DNA of 64,000 bases from Hoyosella altamirensis. Its GTDB lineage: Bacteria; Actinomycetota; Actinomycetes; Mycobacteriales; Mycobacteriaceae. Under the pieces are notes generated by a model. That model was not told the origin of the DNA. It did not search any database and saw only the letters and a program-made list of their open reading frames with translations. Position numbers and translations under genes: made by a program. The DNA lies in the NCBI RefSeq assembly GCF_014191505.1, contig NZ_JACHWS010000001.1:1-64000 (forward strand), read 5' to 3'. Positions 8,807 through 17,191 of this stretch are shown here, piece after piece; the first letter of the stretch is position 1; every line of letters begins with the position of its first letter.

Positions 8807-8822
8807 AGTGCCGAACGGCACT
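8807..8822. promoter_or_regulatory. Perfect 16-base palindrome upstream of the universal stress gene
   Basis: AGTGCCG AA CGGCACT forms two 7-base arms around a 2-base centre, which is too tight for a hairpin but typical of a dimeric regulator site. It lies about 70 bases before the USP start, between dosR and the USP gene. A single GTCCC half-site (8840-8844) is nearby. The binding protein is unknown. Confidence 0.35.
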
Positions 8823-8851
8823 TCGCCTAGATGACAGAGGTCCCTAACGAG

Positions 8852-9499
8852 TCAGCGCCTATCGCGGCCGCGCTTGTCGAGCCGCGGCGCGAGAATAGCC
8901 GCTTGCGTTCGGCGCTCTACACCGAGTTTCGCGAGAAGACGCGAGACATAGTTCTTGACGGTTTTCTCCGCCAGGAACATCCGCTCGGCGATCTGCCTGT
9001 TCGTCAGACCTTCACCGATCAGGGCGAGGAGCGTGTGCTCCTGTTCCGTGAGAGTGGGGAAGGGGTCCTTCTCATCGGGGCCCGATCGGAGCTTCGTCAT
9101 CAGTGCCGCCGCGGCGCGGTTGTCAAGGAGCGACTTGCCTGACGCGACGTCGATGATGGCTCTGGTCAGATCCATCCCACGGATATCTTTGATCACGTAA
9201 CCAGCGGCACCCGCGAGTATGGCGTCGACCATCGCCTGCTCGTCAGTGAAGGATGTCAAGATGAGGCAGGCTTGCGCTGGGTTTGCGGAACGCAGCTCTC
9301 GGCACAGTTCGATGCCGTTCCCGTCCGGCAGCCGGACATCGAGCACCACGACGTCAGGTGCTGCCGCGGGCACACGCGCGAGCGCCTGCTCCCGGCTGCC
9401 AGCCTCACCGACCACAGAAAGTTGTGGGTCGGCAGAGATCAAGTCAGCTAGCCCACGCCGGACGACTTCATGGTCATCCACCAAGAACACTGTGTACAT
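8852..9499 (-). CDS. dosR: DosR/DevR dormancy response regulator
   Basis: A 215-residue NarL-type response regulator very close to M. tuberculosis DosR along its whole length. ATG 9499 has GGAGAGG upstream and gives [20 protein letters not shown]. Phosphoacceptor Asp54, Lys104, the DNA-contact residues Lys179, Lys182 and Asn183, and Thr198 all fall at the same numbers as in DosR. It would switch on hypoxia and nitric oxide genes. No DosS/DosT sensor kinase gene is adjacent, unlike M. tuberculosis, where dosS follows dosR. A strong DosR-box palindrome lies 77 bases upstream, implying autoregulation. Confidence 0.93.
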   Translation of the reverse strand: MYTVFLVDDHEVVRRGLADLISADPQLSVVGEAGSREQALARVPAAAPDVVVLDVRLPDGNGIELCRELRSANPAQACLILTSFTDEQAMVDAILAGAAGYVIKDIRGMDLTRAIIDVASGKSLLDNRAAAALMTKLRSGPDEKDPFPTLTEQEHTLLALIGEGLTNRQIAERMFLAEKTVKNYVSRLLAKLGVERRTQAAILAPRLDKRGRDRR

Positions 9500-9575
9500 T
9501 CGGCCTCTCCTAGCTGTTCCTGCCTTGATCGTAGCGCTGATAGTCCTTACTGGCCGCAGCACAACGGCCGTACCC

Positions 9576-9595
9576 GTTGGGACTTTGGTCCCGGA
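9576..9595. promoter_or_regulatory. DosR box in the dosR-SDR divergent promoter
   Basis: GTTGGGACTTTGGTCCCGGA matches the 20-base DosR consensus (TTSGGGACTWWAGTCCCSAA) at 16 positions, including both GGGAC/GTCCC cores with correct spacing. It lies 77 bases from the dosR start and 86 bases from the SDR start, so it can serve both directions. That distance is usual for DosR-activated promoters. Confidence 0.8.
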
Positions 9596-9680
9596 ACCTG
9601 CGACCCAGCGACTCTCGTGTCAGGAGCGTGCCGCACGGTTGGCTAGAGGTCACAACACCTGCATAGAAAGGCACGGACCT

Positions 9681-10415
9681 ATGGCACTCACCGACGGATC
9701 TGTCCTCGTTACCGGCGGCGCGCGCGGAATCGGGGCGGCGATAGCGAGAAGTTTCTGCGCCGAAGGCAGAACGGTCGTGATTTCGGACGTCCTGCACGAG
9801 GAGGGCACGCTGCTCGCCGAGGAACTCGGCGAGCGCGTCACCTACGTTCCTCTCGATGTCCGCGACGAATCACAATGGGCCGCGGCGATTGCGGAAGCCA
9901 CCAAGAATGAGCCGCTGGCAGTCCTTGTGAACAATGCGGGGGTCGTGAAGTTCGGTGGAATCGAGGAACAATCCACCGAGGACTTCAGGTTCGTTCTCGA
10001 TGTTAATCTCATCGGCGCGTGGCTTGGCATGCGCGCGGCTGCCCCGTCGCTGCGAGCGAGCCGCGGTGTCATCATCAACATCTCGTCCACTGCCGGGATG
10101 GCTGGCTATAGCCAGGTCGGCTCCTATGTGGCAAGTAAATGGGCAATGCGCGGACTCACGAAGACTGCAGCACTCGAATTCGCCCCGGCTGGTATACGAG
10201 TGTTTTCCGTCCACCCCGGCCCGATCCGCACGCCCATGACGGCCGGATTCGGCGAGGAAATGGTCGAGAACCAGCCAATCCCGCGCTTCGGAGAGCCAGA
10301 GGAAGTTGCGGACCTCGTCACATTCCTGGCACACAAGGCGACCTTCTCCACAGGATCAGAGTTCCTTGTCGACGGAGGTGCACTCACAGGAGTTGTCCTG
10401 ACGCCGCCGGAATGA
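9681..10415 (+). CDS. Short-chain dehydrogenase/reductase (SDR)
   Basis: A 244-residue classical SDR. ATG 9681 gives MALTDGSVLVTGGARGIGAA with the TGxxxGxG NAD(P) motif, then NNAGV, the catalytic Ser in NISSTAG and Tyr-Lys in SYVASKWAMRG. Asp in the ISDVL stretch after beta-2 suggests NAD(H) preference. The overall pattern resembles FabG3 (Rv2002, 20-beta-hydroxysteroid dehydrogenase), but the substrate is not determinable here. It is divergent from dosR across a DosR box, so hypoxic induction is likely. A strong hairpin terminator follows at 10445. Confidence 0.85.
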   Translation: MALTDGSVLVTGGARGIGAAIARSFCAEGRTVVISDVLHEEGTLLAEELGERVTYVPLDVRDESQWAAAIAEATKNEPLAVLVNNAGVVKFGGIEEQSTEDFRFVLDVNLIGAWLGMRAAAPSLRASRGVIINISSTAGMAGYSQVGSYVASKWAMRGLTKTAALEFAPAGIRVFSVHPGPIRTPMTAGFGEEMVENQPIPRFGEPEEVADLVTFLAHKATFSTGSEFLVDGGALTGVVLTPPE

Positions 10416-10444
10416 CTTCGTCGAACCTGTGTGACCACGCCAAA

Positions 10445-10474
10445 TGGCCCTCTACTGCGGGAAGTAGAGGGCCA
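10445..10474. terminator. Bidirectional hairpin terminator between SDR and nitroreductase genes
   Basis: TGGCCCTCTACT (10445-10456) pairs perfectly with AGTAGAGGGCCA (10463-10474) around a 6-base GCGGGA loop, giving a 12-base-pair stem. It lies between two convergent genes ending at 10415 and 10487. There is no clear U-tract on either side, as is common for actinobacterial terminators. Confidence 0.75.
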
Positions 10475-10486
10475 CACCTTCGGACT

Positions 10487-11482
10487 TCAGTTGTCGGGTG
10501 AGACCCGTATCCGCAGGATCTCCTCAACAGGACGCCGACCAGTTTCGGGCGGGAGCCCAGACGAAAGACGTTCCCCCGCGCGAATGACGACCTGCGGGTA
10601 CCTGCGAACCTCCCCAGCGCGCTGCGCAGCGTCACGAACGAGAGCGCGGCTGTCCTCGATTTCGGTGACATGGGTGACCGGGCACGCACCCAGCCGTGAC
10701 GCCGCCGCTCGAAGCAGCACAGCCGACATCGCCTCACCACAGCGCAGCCAGTCTTCGGCTGAATCCCCCGACGTGCTCATGACGAGAAGGCTTGCCCTAT
10801 CGGGCACATCGCGCTGCGGCTTCAGCGTGCCCGCAGGGAACTCACGGCCGCTCGGCACCGCCCCGCGTTTCTCGAGTGAGGGGAGCGACGAGCGCGGTAC
10901 CCCGTCGAAAAGTCGATAATGGCCGCTCCACCAGTTCAGTTCGCGATGGTACTGCTCGTCGGTGGCGCGTTCACGTACCGCCAATTCGGAGGCTTCTTTC
11001 ACGATCTGTGCCCCGTCGCGGTCGAGGACGGCGATCGACACCAGATCATCGTGAAATGCCGTTTTGAGGTTGTATATCTCGTTGTCGGACAACGGGCCGA
11101 GCGGACGCCGATCGCTTCGACGCATCTGCACAGCCTCACCGAGGATACGATCACGCTCGTCGGGGAAAGTGACCGGTTTGATGGTGATCGTCGCGAGGTG
11201 GAATGCATCTGACGGGTCGGGCATCCGAACGATGGCTGCCTCGTAACCCATGCTCGTCAGCGCGACCTTCGCGTGATGCAGTACGGCCCCGCAGCTGATC
11301 ACCATTTGCCTGCCACTGGGGTCCGCCACATTGACCATCCGTTCAGGATCGGCGAACAATTCCAGCGACCCGTCCCGGAGTTCCCACAGCCAGGGCTGCG
11401 TGTTGTGGACTGATGGTGCCCGATGAGCTCGCGCGACAGCGCGCCGCAGGGCCTGCTCTGGGGTGTGGCGGTCGTTGGACAT
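10487..11482 (-). CDS. Acg-family nitroreductase-like protein
   Basis: A 331-residue protein of the Acg family (Rv2032, Rv3131, Rv3127). ATG 11482 gives MSNDRHTPEQALRRAVARAH. Recognisable parts are RAPSVHNTQPWLWEL, the RRSDRRPLGPL segment and the C-terminal PVTHVTEIEDSRALVRD region. Family members bind FMN but lack the usual nitroreductase access; they may sequester flavin under hypoxia. They are strongly DosR-induced in M. tuberculosis, and a DosR-like palindrome lies 84 bases upstream of this start. Together with dosR, the USP and the SDR it forms a dormancy-type cluster. Confidence 0.85.
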   Translation of the reverse strand: MSNDRHTPEQALRRAVARAHRAPSVHNTQPWLWELRDGSLELFADPERMVNVADPSGRQMVISCGAVLHHAKVALTSMGYEAAIVRMPDPSDAFHLATITIKPVTFPDERDRILGEAVQMRRSDRRPLGPLSDNEIYNLKTAFHDDLVSIAVLDRDGAQIVKEASELAVRERATDEQYHRELNWWSGHYRLFDGVPRSSLPSLEKRGAVPSGREFPAGTLKPQRDVPDRASLLVMSTSGDSAEDWLRCGEAMSAVLLRAAASRLGACPVTHVTEIEDSRALVRDAAQRAGEVRRYPQVVIRAGERLSSGLPPETGRRPVEEILRIRVSPDN

Positions 11483-11565
11483 CGGTGATCCTAAGGTTGA
11501 ACTGGTGTGATGTCTCAAGCATCCGTCGAGCCGGGATCGGGCCATAGGGTCCACGGTCAGCGATC

Positions 11566-11585
11566 GGAGGGACGGAAGTCCCTGA
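11566..11585. promoter_or_regulatory. DosR-like palindrome in the nitroreductase/BAAT-fusion divergent gap
   Basis: GGGAC (11569-11573) and GTCCC (11578-11582) are separated by four bases, the exact core geometry of a DosR box, although the flanks and central bases depart from consensus. It lies 84 bases upstream of the Acg-like gene and 69 bases upstream of the fusion gene at 11654. Confidence 0.55.
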
Positions 11586-11653
11586 GCCCAGCCGTCGTAC
11601 TCAAAGAAGCAGAAACCAGGACTGCTGCGCAGGTCTGAGTCACAGTTGTAGAT

Positions 11654-13603
11654 GTGGGATACCTGATCGGCTTCGCACCCTGGATTGTGTACTGGATCCT
11701 GGTCGGCAACACGGGTTTCGTCCATGCGGTGGCGATCGCGCTGGCAATCGCGATTGCAGGACCGATCGTGCAGAGAATTCGTGGCGAGCGCCTGCATTCC
11801 CTGGACGTGGGGACTGTGGTCGTGTTCGTCGCGCTCCTCGTGCTCGCACTGCTTCTCAGCGACGCAGTGCTTGAACGCTGGCTGCAGCCGGTGAGCAACG
11901 CGGGACTGTTCCTCATATCGCTGGCTGGCCTCGCAGTGGGGCGCCCGTTCGTCCGCGAATACGCGGAGTCGGAAGTCGATGCACAGACCGCCGCCAGTGA
12001 CGGTTTCCGGGTGATCACCACCGCGATGACTTGGATGTGGGTGGGCACGTTCGGCGTGATGACCGTTTCGTCACTGATTCCTCCCATTGTTGACGGAGAC
12101 GCCACGATCCGGGATCAGGGCCACCTGCTATCCGTCATCTGCTACTGGGTGGTGCCATTTACCTTGGTTGGCATCGCTGGCCTCATCTCAGGGGTGTTTC
12201 CGCAGTGGTTCGACTCCCGATCGCGGTCGGTGTCGGCGCGAGACGCAACGCTGCCGATACGCGAGCAGCCGGTCCCGCCGAAAGATGTTGTTGACACACG
12301 GATTTCACTGTCCGTGCCGGACATCTCACGTCACGATTCGCCGTTTCCCGTGCGCGTCGAGGGATGCGCCAGCGGCACTGAGGTGCGAATTCAGACGAAC
12401 GGCACCGATCTGTTCGGGCGGAAGTGGCGGTCTGCCGCAGTTTTTACCGCGCCTGTGGCTGGACCGCTGGATCTCGCATCCGCAGCACCCGTGTCGGGCG
12501 ACTGGGCGGTAGCTGATGGTGACGCACCCATCTGGGCGATGCGACCCGCTCCAGCTGAGGGGCCGTCAGGAATGTTCGTCGCGCCGGCCGGAGACTGGCT
12601 CGTCACCGTCGAGGCAACATCGGGCAACGCGGTGGTTCGGCGGACGGTCGTGCGCCACGCGGCGCCATCCTCGGTGACTGTGACCGGGGAGGACATCGAT
12701 GGCAGGGCTGGCCTGCTCGCGTTGCCGTCCGGTCCTGCTCCGTCCGGCGGCTGGCCTGCGGTGGTCTGCTTCGGGGGGTCGGAGGGTGGATGCGATTCTC
12801 AACGCCAGACGATCGCTATGTTTGCCTCGCGAGGGTTCGCCGCCCTCGCGTACAACTGGCTCGACGAGGGTGCGCCGGTGGCGCGGATTCCGCTCGAACG
12901 GTTCGTATCCGCAGTGAACTGGATGTCAAGCCGAGCCGATGTCGACTCGGACCGAGTGTCTGGGATCGCCATTTCTCGCGGAGCGGAAGGATTGCTCGCT
13001 GCGGCTGTCAGCAGCCCCCTCATCGTTCGAGCGCTCGTTCTGGTCAGTCCCAGCGCGGTGTCCTGGCAAGCCGTTGGGCCCGACGGTGAAATCGCGGACA
13101 CGCCGTCATGGACGCTATATGGCGAGGGTTTTCCCTATGCTCAGTTGCCAACAGGTGCACTCATGCCGCAGCTTGTGCGTAACGCCTGGCGCGTGCATCG
13201 CGACATCGCCGCGGGCAGGCCCAGCCTGCTGAAACTCTGCCCCGCCTATCAGGCCGGGCTAACCGAACCGAACGGGGAAGCGGTGCTGCACGCCGAGAAC
13301 GTACGCTGCCCCTTACTGTGCATTTCGGGCGCGGCAGACGCGGTCTGGCCGTCCGCGAGCATGGCGGAAATGCTGATCAAGCGCCGAAGCGGCGTCCCTC
13401 ATGACCGACACATTGACTTCGCCGGCGCTGGACACGTATTCCGGTTCGGCCGCTTCCCCACAGACGCCTTGTGGGCGGAGGGAATTGCGTTCGGTGGCGA
13501 ACGGCCCGCTCACGCAGCTGCGGAGCGTGAAGCCGCCGAACATGTCGTCCGGTTCATCGCCGAGGTTGCAGGTGACGTGAGGGCCTTCGGGCACGGCCAA
13601 TGA
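11654..13603 (+). CDS. Membrane domain fused to BAAT-type acyl-CoA thioesterase/acyltransferase
   Basis: A 649-residue protein with three parts. Residues 1-185 carry about five or six hydrophobic segments (for example TVVVFVALLVLALLLSD and VICYWVVPFTLVGIAGLISG). Residues 210-335 resemble the beta-sandwich N-terminal domain of acyl-CoA thioesterase/bile acid-CoA:amino acid N-acyltransferases. Residues 350-640 are the matching alpha/beta hydrolase with CFGGSEGG, nucleophile Ser441 in AISRGAEG, Asp562 (GAADAVW) and His594 (GAGHVF). It would move or hydrolyse acyl groups at the membrane. GTG 11654 is the only usable start after an in-frame stop; no good RBS is seen. I know of no standard name for this architecture. 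Confidence 0.75.
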   Translation: MGYLIGFAPWIVYWILVGNTGFVHAVAIALAIAIAGPIVQRIRGERLHSLDVGTVVVFVALLVLALLLSDAVLERWLQPVSNAGLFLISLAGLAVGRPFVREYAESEVDAQTAASDGFRVITTAMTWMWVGTFGVMTVSSLIPPIVDGDATIRDQGHLLSVICYWVVPFTLVGIAGLISGVFPQWFDSRSRSVSARDATLPIREQPVPPKDVVDTRISLSVPDISRHDSPFPVRVEGCASGTEVRIQTNGTDLFGRKWRSAAVFTAPVAGPLDLASAAPVSGDWAVADGDAPIWAMRPAPAEGPSGMFVAPAGDWLVTVEATSGNAVVRRTVVRHAAPSSVTVTGEDIDGRAGLLALPSGPAPSGGWPAVVCFGGSEGGCDSQRQTIAMFASRGFAALAYNWLDEGAPVARIPLERFVSAVNWMSSRADVDSDRVSGIAISRGAEGLLAAAVSSPLIVRALVLVSPSAVSWQAVGPDGEIADTPSWTLYGEGFPYAQLPTGALMPQLVRNAWRVHRDIAAGRPSLLKLCPAYQAGLTEPNGEAVLHAENVRCPLLCISGAADAVWPSASMAEMLIKRRSGVPHDRHIDFAGAGHVFRFGRFPTDALWAEGIAFGGERPAHAAAEREAAEHVVRFIAEVAGDVRAFGHGQ

Positions 13604-13612
13604 TCGGTCAAA

Positions 13613-16342
13613 TTATTGGCCGTCAGTCGTGCCGGGCGTGCCGCCGACGGCGCCCTCTTCGCTGACGTGTTCTTTGGGTTGTTCAGGGTCGGTGCTGCCC
13701 TTAGCGGCATCGAATATCTTCTGCTGTTCGTCCCGGTCGTCAGGTACTTCTCGGTCCACGGTGTCCTCCGTTTCCGGCGCGGTCACTTTCGCCCCACCGT
13801 ACGCGGATTTCGTTATGCGATGCGACCAGGTGAGCAGAGTTGCTCGAGGCGTAGTTTTGACTACCGTTCTGAATTGTCGCAACGCTTGCCGCAGCGCCCA
13901 GGAGCCGGCGCGGTGGTACGCAATGCCGATCACGATGCTCGCGACGAGCGCGGTCCACTTCCCGAACTCGTCGCGCACGAAGGGGAAGACCTGCCAGTGC
14001 GTCAGATAGATGTACAGGGAACTGTGCGCGACAAGCGCCGCGCCCCAGACGACCGGTGCGGGCAGCCGTACTGACCGCACCCACAGCAGCAGGAGCACGC
14101 CAGCGAGGACGAGAATTCCGCGCCGAGTGCCATCGAAATAGGTGGGCAAGAAGACTGCCGCGAGTGTGGTGACGAATGCGCGCTCTTGCCAGGTCCGAGC
14201 GGCCCAGGCTGCCCAGCCCAAAGTGAACACCCAGAAGGTAAGCGGCAGATACACCGCGTCTTTCGGTGCGATCGGATCCCACGGCAGCCCGTAGCGAAAA
14301 GCGATTCCCACGCCTGTGAGCGCCACTGGAAAGCCGAAAGGGTAGCACCGCTGGAGCCGCGCGACCGCGGGAAAGCTAAATAGGACCGCTGCACTCACCA
14401 GAATCAGTGCAAGGATCTCGATGAACCACAGCACCCCAGATGTGCGCGTGTGCGGGCCGACGAGTTTGTTGACGAGGAAGAGGTTGCTGACCTCGTACCA
14501 GTCAGTCGCCACATAGACCGCAGCTATCCAAGCGACTGACGGGATGGCGACGCCGCCAAGCGCCTTCAGTATGGCGCCGCGCCGGCTCTGGATTGACGAT
14601 CCGCTGAGCGTGAAGCGCGCGAACATGTAACCCGCGACCGCGAGGAGAATGTGCGCACCGCCTAAGAATTTCCACAGCGGGACGTGCACCCCCACGATCG
14701 CGATGATTGCGACTGCGCGCAGCAGAATGGGTGTTTCGACGGTGCGAAGCCACGATGATCGTGGTCGCATCGCTGTTTCCAGCTGCGCGATCGACAGCGC
14801 GTGCCAATTTCGCGGGAGATTGCCGAGGAGTTTTTCGAGCCGAACAGACATGGTGACGTAGGAGAGCGAATTGCCGCCGAGTGTCGTGAAGCTGTCGTTC
14901 GGTGTGATCGTGCTGAGAGGGACGTTCAGCACATTGCTGAGAAGGTCGGCCACGTTCGACGCCTGCGGGCTGTCCGAACGGAGAGCGAGCACGGCCGGGT
15001 AGTTAGGTTTGCCGTTTTCAAGCCGGGGCAGTTCGGTGACGTCCGCGACGGTTATCGTCCAGCCGGGGAGCTTTGTGAAGCTGGCGACGCGCTGACGAAC
15101 GCGCTCCGCGGCGCCGTTCGTGACGGCTACGACGAGGTGTTCGTCGGTTGCCGCGGCGAGAGCGGCCACGCCTTCCTCGCGGAGTGTTGCCTCGATGTGA
15201 TGAAGGTCGATTCGCAACCCGAAGATCTTCGCGAATCTGCTGCGCCGTCCAACGATTTCATACAGCCCCTCCATCGTCCTTGTCGCGATGTCGCCGGTGC
15301 GTAGTTCTTCGAGGTCACGTCCGCGGCTGAGGTCGGATGGGTGCTGGGCATAGCCGAGCATCACGTTGGGTCCGGTGTAGACGAGTTCGCCTGTCTCGTG
15401 GCCATCAAACCCTTCGCACGCTGCGAGAGTGAAGGCTCCACCGGGAATTGGCACTCCGATTGCCTGCGGATGCTCGGCGGCACAAGAAGGCGGCAGATAA
15501 GCCATGCGCGCGGTTGCTTCCGTCTGCCCATACATCACGACCAGTTCCCACCCTCGCTGGCGCCCGAGTTGGGAGTATTTTCGCACCAGGCCGGGATCCA
15601 TACGGCCCCCGGCCTGCGTGATGTAACGCAGAGTGGGCAACTCCATTTCGGTGAACCCTGCGCGTTCGAGCAGTTCGAACGTGTATGGGACCCCTGCCAG
15701 TGACGTCCCTCCGTGGCGACGGAACGTCTCCCAGAACCGTGGTTCGGCGACTGAATCATCTGTGAGCAGCAGACCCGCGCCGCGCAGCAGATAGCTGTGC
15801 AGGACCGAGAGCCCGTAGCAGTAATTCAGCGGCAGAGTTGTGACTGCTCGGTCCGATGACCGGATCGCGAGATATTCGGCGATGGAGTCCGCGTTGGCGT
15901 CGAGATTGTCATACGTCAGCCGCACAAGTTTGGGAGACCCCGTTGATCCTGACGTGCTCAAGAGAAGTGCGAGATCAGGGTGGAGTTCGTGAATGGATGC
16001 CGCGCGCCGGTCGACCCAGCCGGATTGCGCCGTATAGACGCTGTCCGGGTCGTAGGTCCGCAAAATGCGTTCGAGTGAGTCTGGGGAGTCGGGGGAGATG
16101 AGAATCACAGGCTGCGCGGCCCATAATGCGGCCAGGTACGCGATGATCGAGCCTGGCTCATTGGTGATTGACACGACGACGAGGCGGCGACCGTCGGCGA
16201 ATCGCGCGGCCTCCTGGACGACCGCAGCAGCGAGTTCAGCATAGGAAAGAGTTCCTGAACTGTGTGCTAGAGCTAGGTTTTCGCCGTAACCCGCCAGTCC
16301 GTTGACGATTCGCGACGGCGTTACTTCGGTGAGGTTGCGCAC
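13613..16342 (-). CDS. Adenylation-carrier-AT3 membrane acyltransferase fusion
   Basis: A 909-residue multidomain protein. Residues 15-450 are an AMP-forming adenylation domain: LLLSTSGSTGSPKLVRLTYD (A3), VMYGQTEATARM (A5), LRTGDIA (A7) and catalytic Lys445 (LENGKPNY). Residues 460-525 form a carrier domain with phosphopantetheine Ser492 (LGGNSLSY). Residues 535-830 contain about ten hydrophobic segments starting with R542-X10-H553 (LRAVAIIAIVGVH), the hallmark of acyltransferase-3 enzymes. A charged cytoplasmic tail follows. The protein could activate an acid, hold it as a thioester and pass it across or onto a membrane acceptor, like a one-piece Dlt pathway. Substrate is unknown. Confidence 0.85.
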   Translation of the reverse strand: MRNLTEVTPSRIVNGLAGYGENLALAHSSGTLSYAELAAAVVQEAARFADGRRLVVVSITNEPGSIIAYLAALWAAQPVILISPDSPDSLERILRTYDPDSVYTAQSGWVDRRAASIHELHPDLALLLSTSGSTGSPKLVRLTYDNLDANADSIAEYLAIRSSDRAVTTLPLNYCYGLSVLHSYLLRGAGLLLTDDSVAEPRFWETFRRHGGTSLAGVPYTFELLERAGFTEMELPTLRYITQAGGRMDPGLVRKYSQLGRQRGWELVVMYGQTEATARMAYLPPSCAAEHPQAIGVPIPGGAFTLAACEGFDGHETGELVYTGPNVMLGYAQHPSDLSRGRDLEELRTGDIATRTMEGLYEIVGRRSRFAKIFGLRIDLHHIEATLREEGVAALAAATDEHLVVAVTNGAAERVRQRVASFTKLPGWTITVADVTELPRLENGKPNYPAVLALRSDSPQASNVADLLSNVLNVPLSTITPNDSFTTLGGNSLSYVTMSVRLEKLLGNLPRNWHALSIAQLETAMRPRSSWLRTVETPILLRAVAIIAIVGVHVPLWKFLGGAHILLAVAGYMFARFTLSGSSIQSRRGAILKALGGVAIPSVAWIAAVYVATDWYEVSNLFLVNKLVGPHTRTSGVLWFIEILALILVSAAVLFSFPAVARLQRCYPFGFPVALTGVGIAFRYGLPWDPIAPKDAVYLPLTFWVFTLGWAAWAARTWQERAFVTTLAAVFLPTYFDGTRRGILVLAGVLLLLWVRSVRLPAPVVWGAALVAHSSLYIYLTHWQVFPFVRDEFGKWTALVASIVIGIAYHRAGSWALRQALRQFRTVVKTTPRATLLTWSHRITKSAYGGAKVTAPETEDTVDREVPDDRDEQQKIFDAAKGSTDPEQPKEHVSEEGAVGGTPGTTDGQ

Positions 16343-16455
16343 CTGTGTCTCCTGAGTTCGCGTTGCCGGGGAATTATGACGCCCTTACTTGGGGCCTCCA
16401 CAAGTCCACGCGGGGTGTCGACGGCTCGCAGATCGCGGCGGACTACGCTCCTTCT

Positions 16456-17160
16456 ATGCCATATGTCTCACGCGAGGGCGACGTTTTTGTTCTGAACCTG
16501 GGCGCCGAGGGCGAACAGGCCGGCGAAAACCGGTTCCATCCGGATTGGATGGACGCGATTCATGCGAGCCTCGACGAAATCGAGGGATCCGAGGGGCCAG
16601 CTGCACTTGTCGTCACGTCGACCGGCAAGTTCTTCAGCAATGGACTCGACGTGGAGTGGATTTTCGGTCACCTCGACCAGTTGCCTGAATATCTCGATCG
16701 CACGCACTCCATCTTTTCTCGTTTGCTGACCTTTCCCATGCCGACGATCTCGGCAGTCAGCGGCCACGCGTTTGGTGCGGGCGCGATGCTCGCTATCTCT
16801 ACTGACTTCCAGCTGATGCGCGAGGATCAGGGGTTCTTTTGCCTGCCTGAAGTGGACCTGAATATGCCGTTCACCGTCGGTATGAGCGCGCTGCTCAACT
16901 CCCGTTTGCCCAAGCAAACTGCGATTGAAGCGATGACCACAGGACGCAGGTACGGCGGTCCGGACGCGCTCGCAGCGGGGATCGTCCAGGCGACGAGTGA
17001 CGCGACTGCGCTGCTGAGTTCGGCTGTAAGCCGGGCTGAGCAGTTGACGAGCAAGCGCGGCGCGAACCTAGGCGGCATCAAACGGAGTATCCACGGCGAT
17101 CTGATTGGCGCACTGGAAACGAAAACCCGCGACACGAACTTCGCTTTCGGACAACAATAA
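16456..17160 (+). CDS. Enoyl-CoA hydratase/isomerase family protein
   Basis: A 234-residue crotonase-fold protein if ATG 16456 (MPYVSREGDVFVLNLG) is the start; GTG 16345 would add 37 residues of low family likeness, so the shorter form is preferred. The CoA/oxyanion regions are FFSNGLDVEWIF and AVSGHAFGAGAMLAIS. The usual catalytic Glu pair of true hydratases is not obvious, so isomerase or other CoA chemistry is possible. It is divergent from the adenylation-AT3 fusion and followed closely by the amidohydrolase gene. Confidence 0.78.
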   Translation: MPYVSREGDVFVLNLGAEGEQAGENRFHPDWMDAIHASLDEIEGSEGPAALVVTSTGKFFSNGLDVEWIFGHLDQLPEYLDRTHSIFSRLLTFPMPTISAVSGHAFGAGAMLAISTDFQLMREDQGFFCLPEVDLNMPFTVGMSALLNSRLPKQTAIEAMTTGRRYGGPDALAAGIVQATSDATALLSSAVSRAEQLTSKRGANLGGIKRSIHGDLIGALETKTRDTNFAFGQQ

Positions 17161-17191
17161 TTGGCGAGACACCAGAGGAGCATGCGTAGCT

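Noticed and set aside
9219-9680. 154-codon upstream extension of the SDR
   Set aside because: It would cross dosR and the DosR box; the classical SDR fold starts at ATG 9681.
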